NCBI GenBank assembly: GCA_027886785.1
Contig: JAPCJV010000148.1
Span: 1 to 5,637, forward strand
Direction of reading: 5' to 3'
Origin: Nitrososphaerota archaeon
GTDB lineage: Archaea > Thermoproteota > Nitrososphaeria > Nitrososphaerales > CADDZS01
DNA: 5,637 nt
How positions within the stretch are numbered: position 1 is the stretch's first letter; each line of letters begins with the position of its first letter. The notes beneath the pieces are model-generated. The model searched no databases and was not told the DNA's origin. It saw only the letters and a program-made list of their open reading frames with translations. The position numbers were made by a program, and so were the translations under genes. This document shows positions 1-4,946 of this stretch, piece by piece.

Positions 1-31
1 CACGGAATCATACGCATGCACGGAATCATAC
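1..31. repeat. Short direct repeat, 18-base period, two copies at the window edge
   Basis: The 13-base word CACGGAATCATAC occurs at 1-13 and again at 19-31, separated by GCATG, giving an 18-base period. The next unit position (37 onward) begins CAC but then diverges. The array touches the window start, so more copies may lie upstream. It sits in the non-coding stretch downstream of dtdA (which ends at 88 on the minus strand). I see no gene and no convincing terminator in 1-87. Function unknown. Confidence 0.6.
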
Positions 32-87
32 AAATTCACATGCATCTTCATCAAATTCTTACTTTGAGCGAGTTTGCCCAAACAGAC

Positions 88-921
88 TTAAATGGAAATT
101 TTCTCCAACCCGGCTTCCTCCACAGTACGATTTACCGACTCTTTGAATTTGCCCAATCCTTTCTGATCGACAAGAGCGTACTTGATTTCCTGGTCGCTTT
201 TCTTCAGAATCTGGTCTATGAGGGTTCTGCTGAAGAATTCTAGTGCATATTTCGGGACAACTGGTCCGAGGGCAAATTCGGATTCGATGATGAGTTGGGT
301 AAGTTTCTGAGGATAATGAGTACCCCCGATTCCGATCGCGCATTTTCCATAAGCAGTCTCATCTCGGATCGCGCTGACGACTGCATTAGCAATCACTCCG
401 GCAGTTTCCATGTCGGCCCACTGGATTTCGGTGGAGCCAAGTTCTACGAAAAGTACCGGGGAATCCAATGAGGTGGGACCATGATGCGTGGCTTCTATAG
501 TGATCCCGTAGTCCTTGTTAATGCGTTCTTTAGTCGCTGCTAGAGCGATGAGATAATTCTTCAGGACGGACGGGGAAAAATGGGCGATCTCTCCCTCCTT
601 GCCTCCGAAAGAAGCAGAACCAAAATTTCCAGTAAAGTGCGCGGTAAGGCTGGGTATGCCGCTTTCTGCTCGGTGTTTGGAAATGAAAACAAATCGTACA
701 TCTTGAAAAGTATCCTCAAGGTCGTCTACGAAGATGATCTCTTTTCTCGAGCTTACCAGCAGAATATCTGACGCCAGCGAGTAGATCGGGGATCCGTCAA
801 AGAAATTTTCACTCTTCACAAACGGAAATTTCTCCAAGAGCCGTTCTCGAATGTTTGTCCCGGCAGGATCGCAAAGAGAACAAACGATCACCGTTTTCAA
901 TCTGGCGAGATTTTCTCCCAT
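88..921 (-). CDS. dtdA: D-aminoacyl-tRNA deacylase, archaeal DtdA/GEK1 type
   Basis: This cytosolic enzyme hydrolyses D-amino acids from mischarged tRNAs, a chirality check in translation. The protein is 277 residues from the ATG at 921, complete, and of normal length for the family. Recognised family blocks are CSLCDPAGTNI (14-24), SKHRAESGIPSLTAHFTGNFG-type segment beginning at 81, EATHHGPT (143-150), FVELGSTEIQW (158-168) and GIGGTHYPQKLT (197-208); the conserved His residues in them fit a metal-dependent deacylase. It is the second gene of an operon with the upstream methyltransferase. The ATG lies 25 bases inside that gene. An alternative TTG start at 898-900 (residue 8) would give a protein beginning MKTVIVCS, closer to usual family N termini, and forms a TTGA stop-start overlap with the methyltransferase stop. 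Neither start has a clear Shine-Dalgarno sequence. Identity is secure; the start is not. Confidence 0.93.
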   Translation of the reverse strand: MGENLARLKTVIVCSLCDPAGTNIRERLLEKFPFVKSENFFDGSPIYSLASDILLVSSRKEIIFVDDLEDTFQDVRFVFISKHRAESGIPSLTAHFTGNFGSASFGGKEGEIAHFSPSVLKNYLIALAATKERINKDYGITIEATHHGPTSLDSPVLFVELGSTEIQWADMETAGVIANAVVSAIRDETAYGKCAIGIGGTHYPQKLTQLIIESEFALGPVVPKYALEFFSRTLIDQILKKSDQEIKYALVDQKGLGKFKESVNRTVEEAGLEKISI

Positions 922-1739
922 TTTGCCACGAGCTGCGGTCTTACATGGAGTTTCTCGCTCTCGATTCGCCGCTCCGCCAGCTTCGCATAAGCAAGCTGCA
1001 GATCCATCCCAAGGAATCTTCTCGAAAGATGCTTTGCGGCCTTGCCGGTCTGCCCGCTTCCCACAAAGGGATCCAGGACGAGATCATTCTTGTTGCTGTA
1101 GAGAGTGATGAGGCGTTGCGGAAGTTCCTCCGGAAAGGGGCAGGGGTGATCGATGTACTTCGGTGGTACAGGAGCAATGTTCCACACCGAATTGCTCGTA
1201 TCCTTCTTCATTACCTCGTTGATTTCAAACTTGCTGGCGAGGTTCTTTTCATGTGCCAGTTTTCCTTTCCGGAAAATCAAAATATGCTCGTGCATGATGT
1301 TAGCCCGATAATACGTGGGGTAGGGGCGCTGGATAGTAACTCCGAAACGATCCAAGCCGCCCGTTACCTTGTTCCAGATTATTTCTTCCTGAAATTCCCA
1401 CGGGCCCTGGGGCTTGCTGAACCTGTTGGTCAAAAGATGGGGCAGAGGGATCATGGCTCCGTTAGACAGCTCATTTCCAATCACGATGCAACAAAATCCG
1501 CTGTCAATCGTTACCCGGAAAACTTCTGAAAAAGCAAGCTCCATGTTCTTGAGATAGTCCTCGAGGGGGACCTCGAGATTGCCCCGGTACCAACTGTTTC
1601 TCTCAAGGTGCTTTTCGTAATTGATCGCATTATGATACGGAGGGGAGGTAACTGTGAGCCTCACAAGCTCGTCGCGAACGGGAATACTCATGGCAGAAGA
1701 ACAAATATTCTGGCTTTCGAGACTGGAGCGGGAGGTCAA
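897..1739 (-). CDS. Site-specific DNA methyltransferase, beta class (N4-cytosine or N6-adenine)
   Basis: This is an S-adenosylmethionine-dependent DNA methyltransferase of the N6_N4_Mtase family, 280 residues. The catalytic motif IV, TSPPY (31-35), comes first. The cofactor-binding motif I, DPFVGSGQT (223-231), is near the C terminus, followed by a strand ending FLGMDL. This order defines the beta class. A Ser-Pro-Pro-Tyr motif favours N4-cytosine methylation, but N6-adenine cannot be excluded. A conserved HPCPFPEELPQRLI-like segment (about 199-212) precedes motif I. The TTG at 1737-1739 is the first possible start after the upstream stop at 1788-1790. The ATG at 1689-1691 would remove the first strand (QNI, 10-12), so TTG is preferred. 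No endonuclease gene adjoins it, which suggests a solitary methyltransferase, although a partner could lie elsewhere. It is co-transcribed with dtdA, with which it overlaps. Target sequence unknown. Confidence 0.88.
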   Translation of the reverse strand: MTSRSSLESQNICSSAMSIPVRDELVRLTVTSPPYHNAINYEKHLERNSWYRGNLEVPLEDYLKNMELAFSEVFRVTIDSGFCCIVIGNELSNGAMIPLPHLLTNRFSKPQGPWEFQEEIIWNKVTGGLDRFGVTIQRPYPTYYRANIMHEHILIFRKGKLAHEKNLASKFEINEVMKKDTSNSVWNIAPVPPKYIDHPCPFPEELPQRLITLYSNKNDLVLDPFVGSGQTGKAAKHLSRRFLGMDLQLAYAKLAERRIESEKLHVRPQLVAKWEKISPD

Positions 1740-1808
1740 GTGGATCCAGCGCTTTATCGCGCCTATATGAGAATTAAAGGCAGACTTTCACTCTGGTTAA
1801 TGCAAACC

Positions 1809-1818
1809 TAAATATATT
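1809..1818. promoter_or_regulatory. TATA-like element in the divergent intergenic region
   Basis: TAAATATATT lies in the 130-base gap between the methyltransferase (minus strand) and secE (plus strand). Read on either strand it resembles an archaeal TATA box. With the usual 25-base spacing, plus-strand transcription would start near 1840, leaving a leader of about 30 bases before secE. Minus-strand transcription would start near 1788, about 50 bases before the methyltransferase. A second minus-strand candidate, CTTTAATT at about 1773-1780, would give a shorter leader. Assignment is by base composition and spacing only. Confidence 0.4.
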
Positions 1819-1852
1819 GTCGGGCGCGAATTCGATATTCTGGCAATTTTAC

Positions 1853-1858
1853 GGAGTG
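1853..1858 (+). promoter_or_regulatory. Shine-Dalgarno-like site for secE
   Basis: GGAGTG lies 11 bases before the TTG at 1870. It is complementary to most of the archaeal 16S 3' end and supports that TTG as the secE start. An ATG at 1860 is nearer but is in another frame. Confidence 0.4.
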
Positions 1859-1869
1859 TATGAGTAGAT

Positions 1870-2115
1870 TTGGTAAACTTGGGCCGGTCTCTTGCGGCGA
1901 CCTGGAGAACTCTGAAGCTCACGCGAAAGTCTGATCGGCAAGAGTTTTTCCTATACATGAAACTGGTACTCCTCGGGTTTGGAATCGTGGGTACCATCGG
2001 GTTCGTTATCTACTTCATTGCTTCTGAAATAGAGCTCATCGCCGGAGTTTCAGGGGCGAATGCTTCGGGAGCTACTCCAGCCATTTTGTTTCACTTCTTG
2101 AGCAGTGTATTGTAA
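1870..2115 (+). CDS. secE: Preprotein translocase subunit SecE (Sec61 gamma)
   Basis: This is the small tail-anchored subunit that clamps SecY in the Sec translocon of the cytoplasmic membrane. The 81-residue protein has the family layout: an amphipathic N-terminal helix, the conserved LTRKSDRQEF block (17-26), then one transmembrane helix (about 31-51) ending near GFVIYFIA. The start is a TTG, because the in-frame stop TGA at 1861-1863 leaves no ATG or GTG; a TTG at 1879 is a less likely alternative. The 30-residue tail after the membrane helix (52-81) is unusual, since archaeal SecE is typically about 55-65 residues and ends close to the membrane. The tail is Gly/Ala/Ser-rich and closes with a hydrophobic segment (PAILFHFLSSVL). 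The gene overlaps or abuts spt5, the usual archaeal neighbour. Confidence 0.85.
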   Translation: MVNLGRSLAATWRTLKLTRKSDRQEFFLYMKLVLLGFGIVGTIGFVIYFIASEIELIAGVSGANASGATPAILFHFLSSVL

Positions 2116-2611
2116 GTTGTCTCAGACTCTTTCGGCAAGAATTTTCGCCGTCAAAACTACGGGTGGGCAGGAAAAGACTGTCGCTAAATTCGTGGGGGAC
2201 CGGTTAGAAAAGCGCAAACAAGAGGGAAAGGAGCCGCAGGTATATTCGATTCTCGTTTTGGAAGCGCAGAAAAGTTATGTCTTTTTTGAAGCTCCGAATG
2301 CCCAGGCTGTTTCCGATTCGATTTCCGGTTTCAAGCACGTGAAGGGCATGGTGCCTGGATACATCCAGTTTGCGGACATTGAGAAATTTCTCGTGGACAA
2401 GTCCATCATTTCCGATGTGGGAGTCGGCGACGTGATTGAAATTGTCGCCGGGCCCTTCAAGGGAATGAAGGCCAAGATCAACAGGGTGGAACCCCAGAGG
2501 TCGGAGGTGACGGTGATGCTGTTAGACGCGCCGTATCAGCTTCCGGTCACTGTCGATGTCGGATTCATCAAAATCATTTCCAGGGCAAGTTCTGCGAGTT
2601 CTACCCCGTAA
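2105..2611 (+). CDS. spt5: Transcription elongation factor Spt5 (NusG homologue)
   Basis: Spt5 binds the RNA polymerase clamp, closes the DNA channel and raises processivity, normally as a dimer with Spt4 (rpoE2, not in this window). The 168-residue protein has an NGN domain (about 11-100, starting ARIFAVKTTGGQE) and a single KOW domain (about 107-160) containing VGDVIEIVAGPFKGMKAKI. The C-terminal ten residues are Ser/Ala-rich and probably disordered. No ATG start is possible: an in-frame TGA lies at 2099-2101, leaving GTG at 2105 (11-base overlap with secE) or TTG at 2117 (one base after the secE stop). The TTG gives MSQTLSARIFAVKTT, which fits the family N terminus better. Either way it is translationally close to secE and probably co-transcribed. 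Confidence 0.93.
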   Translation: MYCKLSQTLSARIFAVKTTGGQEKTVAKFVGDRLEKRKQEGKEPQVYSILVLEAQKSYVFFEAPNAQAVSDSISGFKHVKGMVPGYIQFADIEKFLVDKSIISDVGVGDVIEIVAGPFKGMKAKINRVEPQRSEVTVMLLDAPYQLPVTVDVGFIKIISRASSASSTP

Positions 2612-2630
2612 TTTTTTCACAAATTTTTCT
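2612..2630 (+). terminator. Oligo-T terminator candidate after spt5
   Basis: Directly after the spt5 stop there is a run of six T (2612-2617) and then a run of five T plus CT (2624-2630), with no stable hairpin. Oligo-T tracts alone can terminate archaeal RNA polymerase. The position just before a new TATA-like element suggests secE-spt5 and the ribosomal genes are at least partly separate transcription units. Confidence 0.5.
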
Positions 2631-2645
2631 CGCGACCCCAATACG

Positions 2646-2656
2646 CTTTTAAGTAA
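2646..2656 (+). promoter_or_regulatory. TATA-like promoter element for the uL11-uL1-uL10 operon
   Basis: CTTTTAAGTAA lies about 45 bases before the uL11 ATG. Standard archaeal spacing puts the transcription start near 2677, giving a leader of roughly 20 bases. No Shine-Dalgarno match is visible between there and the ATG, so uL11 translation may begin on a short, weakly structured leader. Confidence 0.5.
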
Positions 2657-2698
2657 TTAGGATAAAGTGGAGACTCTTTCTTTCGAGTACCGATCTTC

Positions 2699-3184
2699 AT
2701 GCCCGAGACTAAAACCGTTTCAGCCCTCGTTGTAGGCGGCGAGGCAAATGCCGGTCCACCTCTTGGCCCCGCTCTCGGTCCTCTCGGCGTTAACGTGATG
2801 GCGATAGTAAAAGAGATCAACGAGCTAACAAAGGATTACGCCGGAATGCGGGTTCCCGTTAAAGTAAATGTGGAGCCTGAAACGAAGAAATTTACGGTGG
2901 AAGTAGGCATACCCACGGTCTCTGCTCTTGTAGTGAAAGAATCTGGCGTTGCCAAAGGATCGGCGACTCCAAAAACTGCGCCCGTTGGCAATTTGACCGT
3001 GGACAAGCTGGTAAAAATTTCCAAGGCGAAGATAGCGCAGTCGTACGCCTCCACCATAAAGTCTGTCGCAAAAGAGGTCGCGGGCTCCTGCGTGAGTATG
3101 GGCATAACCATTGAGGGCAAGAACGCGAAAGAGTTTCAACAGGAAGTCAGCGACGGCAAGTGGGACGAAGCTTTCGCCAGCTGA
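2699..3184 (+). CDS. rpl11: Large ribosomal subunit protein uL11
   Basis: uL11 binds the GTPase-associated region of 23S rRNA at the base of the P stalk and takes part in factor binding. The 161-residue protein is complete. The N-terminal domain carries the diagnostic glycine/proline block GGEANAGPPLGPALGPLGVN (13-32), with the flexible interdomain region following VGIPTVSALV. The C-terminal RNA-binding domain includes the KISKAKIA and GSCVSMGITIEGK segments. Archaeal length and the extended C terminus (to FAS) are normal. The ATG start is clear, which is unusual among its neighbours here. It is the first gene of the uL11-uL1-uL10 group and has its own promoter candidate. Confidence 0.97.
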   Translation: MPETKTVSALVVGGEANAGPPLGPALGPLGVNVMAIVKEINELTKDYAGMRVPVKVNVEPETKKFTVEVGIPTVSALVVKESGVAKGSATPKTAPVGNLTVDKLVKISKAKIAQSYASTIKSVAKEVAGSCVSMGITIEGKNAKEFQQEVSDGKWDEAFAS

Positions 3185-3235
3185 ATGTCGTTTTTCGCTA
3201 GTAAAGAAGCATATCCAACTAAAGTGAACATATAA

Positions 3236-3895
3236 TTGTTAACCAAAAATCAAATCCAGCAGCAGGTCGCGAAAGCTCGCGCGGAGGATTACAAGAAGAG
3301 AAATTTTACTCAATCGTTTGAGATTATATTGACGTTGAAGGATATAGACGTGAAAAAACTGGACCTCAATGTAAACGAGGTGGTCTTCCTTCCAAATAAG
3401 CTCGCTGAGGAATCGAAGATCTGTGTGTTTGCCGTCGGCGATAATGCATTACGAGCTCAGAGAGCGGGGGCAGACAGGGTTATCGAAGCCAGCGAGCTGG
3501 ACAGGCTAGCTTCCGAAAAAAGAGCGGCGAAAAAACTCGCTCGCGAATATCAATTTTTTCTCGCGGACACAGGGTTGATGCCTAAAATCGGAAAGATTCT
3601 CGGACAGTTTTTGGGTCCAAAGGGCAGAATGCCAACACCGGTTCCACCCTCAGCTCCTCTGGAGACAATGCTAGGACGCTATCGCACTGCCGTTAGAGTG
3701 AAAGCCCGGGGCTCGCTGAGTGTTGCAGGGAAAATTGGAGACGAGTCGCTGGACGATGCCAAAGTCGCGGATAACGCGCTTGCGGTCATTGGACAAGTGG
3801 AGAAAAAACTGCCCAATGGAGAGAAAAACATCCAATCGCTCTTGGTGAAAAAATCCATGGGCAAAGTTACGAAGACGAAGATGGTCGAGGGTTAA
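3236..3895 (+). CDS. rpl1: Large ribosomal subunit protein uL1
   Basis: uL1 forms the mobile L1 stalk that guides deacylated tRNA out of the E site. In several archaea it also represses its own operon by binding the mRNA. The 219-residue protein is complete: RNF (22-24) in the rRNA-binding domain I, GLMPKIGK (113-120), LGPKGRMP (126-133), and the domain I return with KKSMG (205-209). The start must be TTG at 3236: an in-frame TAA immediately precedes it, and the next methionine is residue 115. There is no Shine-Dalgarno sequence in the 51-base gap after uL11; an AT-rich ACATATAA sits just before the start. I could not identify an L1 operator mimic by eye. Confidence 0.96.
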   Translation: MLTKNQIQQQVAKARAEDYKKRNFTQSFEIILTLKDIDVKKLDLNVNEVVFLPNKLAEESKICVFAVGDNALRAQRAGADRVIEASELDRLASEKRAAKKLAREYQFFLADTGLMPKIGKILGQFLGPKGRMPTPVPPSAPLETMLGRYRTAVRVKARGSLSVAGKIGDESLDDAKVADNALAVIGQVEKKLPNGEKNIQSLLVKKSMGKVTKTKMVEG

Positions 3896-3905
3896 GGGAC
3901 GAGTC

Positions 3906-4799
3906 TTGGCTCAGCAACTGGTTTCCGAGCAAGTAAAACGTACCTTTTATCCCCGGAAAAAAGTGGAGACTCTCCAGAGAATAGAGCAACTTGCTACCAA
4001 GTATGATACCATTATCGTAACGAAGCTCTTCAAAGTGCGCGCGGGACAATTACTGCTCCTCCGCAAGAATTATCGGAACGAGTTAGTCATGATCGTCGCG
4101 AAAAACAAGATTGCCTCCCTAGGCCTGAAAAAAGCGGGAATAAGAAATTACGACGGTTTCGCCTCAAAGCTCGACGGCCCCAACGCCCTAATCTTCACCA
4201 ACATGAACCCCTTCAAGCTCTACCTCTCCTTGGAAAAGAGCAAGGTTGACCTCCCGGCGAGGGCTGGGGATATAGCTACAGACGAAATAATTGTTCCGGC
4301 GGGAAATACTGGAATTCCTCCAGGGCCTGTCTTATCAGAGTTCAAGGAAGCAAATGTGGCGACACGCATTGAATCTGGCAGCATCTATGTTTCCAGGGAT
4401 TCAGTAGTTGCTCGGCCCGGAGATGTCATATCGCCCAAGTTAGCCGGTCTACTGTCGAGGCTCAATCTAAAACCGATAAAGGCGGGGATGTCCATTTTCA
4501 TGGCCTCTTCTGGAGGCCTCCTTCTTCTCCAGAAGGACATCGCGATTGATCTAAACCAGTATCGTCTAGATCTTGCGATGGCCGCTGCAGAAGCGATGGC
4601 ACTAGCCCTCGAAGCAGTATACACGGTGCCAGAAACGATGCCCCCACTTCTCGGACGAGCTTTCCGGCAAGCGAATGAGCTCGCAAAGGAATCTGGGTAC
4701 ATTTCTGCAGAGAACGCAGAAGTGGTTCTGGGCTATGCAGAATCGCAAGCGAAAGCCGTTCTGGAAGCAGCGAAGAAGAAAGGATATTCTGAGGGCTAG
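3906..4799 (+). CDS. rpl10: Large ribosomal subunit protein uL10 (P0), acidic stalk base
   Basis: P0 anchors P1/L12 dimers to the ribosome and forms the stalk that recruits elongation factors. The N-terminal rRNA-binding domain includes PRKKVETL (16-23) and a second domain around EIIVPAGNTGIPPGP (127-141). The C-terminal part has three predicted amphipathic helices (about 217-239, 244-263, 267-292) matching P1-dimer binding sites. The protein ends at 297 with KKKGYSEG. It lacks the acidic linker and the GLGALF-like terminal motif seen in many euryarchaeal and crenarchaeal P0 proteins of about 310-340 residues. The TTG at 3906 is forced: an in-frame TGA at 3846-3848 is followed by no other ATG, GTG or TTG. 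It starts 10 bases after the uL1 stop. The expected P1/L12 gene does not follow. Confidence 0.95.
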   Translation: MAQQLVSEQVKRTFYPRKKVETLQRIEQLATKYDTIIVTKLFKVRAGQLLLLRKNYRNELVMIVAKNKIASLGLKKAGIRNYDGFASKLDGPNALIFTNMNPFKLYLSLEKSKVDLPARAGDIATDEIIVPAGNTGIPPGPVLSEFKEANVATRIESGSIYVSRDSVVARPGDVISPKLAGLLSRLNLKPIKAGMSIFMASSGGLLLLQKDIAIDLNQYRLDLAMAAAEAMALALEAVYTVPETMPPLLGRAFRQANELAKESGYISAENAEVVLGYAESQAKAVLEAAKKKGYSEG

Positions 4800-4810
4800 C
4801 TCAATCGTGG

Positions 4811-4856
4811 TCAGGGGAACGTCGTCCAGTTCCTGATCTGGAATCCCTTTATTTGC
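4811..4856 (+). terminator. Weak terminator candidate after uL10
   Basis: TCAGG (4811-4815) plus AAC (4818-4820) can pair with GTT plus CCTGA (4829-4836), leaving a two-base GG bulge and an eight-base loop. A T-rich run, CCCTTTATTT (4845-4854), follows. The T tract is interrupted, so termination would be modest, and the same T-rich run may instead be promoter sequence. Confidence 0.25.
4847..4854 (+). promoter_or_regulatory. Weak TATA-like element ahead of the transporter
   Basis: CTTTATTT resembles an archaeal TATA box. It would place a transcription start near 4876, inside the left arm of the hairpin at 4872-4912 and about 70 bases before the preferred TTG of the transporter. The evidence is limited to sequence similarity and position. 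Confidence 0.25.
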
Positions 4857-4871
4857 TCTAACTAATTGACA

Positions 4872-4912
4872 GTGGTCCAAAGGGTTTTCCGTTCGCCGGA
4901 AACTTGGACCGC
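4872..4912 (+). other. Strong inverted repeat (hairpin) upstream of the transporter gene
   Basis: The outer arms GTGGTCCAA (4872-4880) and TTGGACCGC (4904-4912) form nine pairs, one of them G-U. Inside, TTTCC (4886-4890) pairs perfectly with GGAAA (4898-4902) around a seven-base loop GTTCGCC. Between the two helices, G4884 may pair with C4903, leaving short bulges. No T tract follows, so it is not an ordinary terminator. It may be a leader RNA structure or a protein-binding palindrome controlling the transporter. The loop is only superficially like a tRNA T arm. Confidence 0.55.
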
Positions 4913-4928
4913 ATTACGAGGAGTACTT

Positions 4929-4935
4929 GGGGGGA
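4929..4935 (+). promoter_or_regulatory. Shine-Dalgarno-like purine run for the transporter
   Basis: GGGGGGA (4929-4935), part of a GGGAG run, lies 11 bases before the TTG at 4947; a GAGGAG run also occurs at 4918-4923. It favours that TTG over the upstream TTG (4866) or GTG (4872). Confidence 0.35.
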
Positions 4936-4946
4936 GCTCGATCACA

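Noticed and set aside
1..243. Plus-strand open frame from the window edge through the repeat
   Set aside because: Most of it lies antisense to the dtdA 3' end, and the translation is low-complexity His/Ile repeat followed by shadow sequence.
287..310. ATGATGA followed 13 bases later by CTGA, like the C and D' boxes of an archaeal C/D guide RNA
   Set aside because: The second box pair (C' and D) is not convincing, and the segment is inside dtdA; chance match is likely.
855..1529. Long plus-strand open frame of 224 codons starting with TTG
   Set aside because: It is antisense to the methyltransferase and dtdA start, which have clear family motifs; its translation resembles no family I know.
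1860..1934. ATG near the secE Shine-Dalgarno-like site, giving a 24-codon frame overlapping secE
   Set aside because: It is out of frame with SecE, which has its conserved block in the TTG frame; a regulatory upstream frame is possible but unsupported.
4385..4880. Minus-strand open frames opposite uL10 and its downstream gap
   Set aside because: They are antisense shadows of a conserved ribosomal gene with no recognisable family content.
4886..4902. Five-pair stem with seven-base loop containing TTC, like a tRNA T arm
   Set aside because: Loop bases do not fit the T-loop consensus in register, and no acceptor, D or anticodon arm can be drawn around it.
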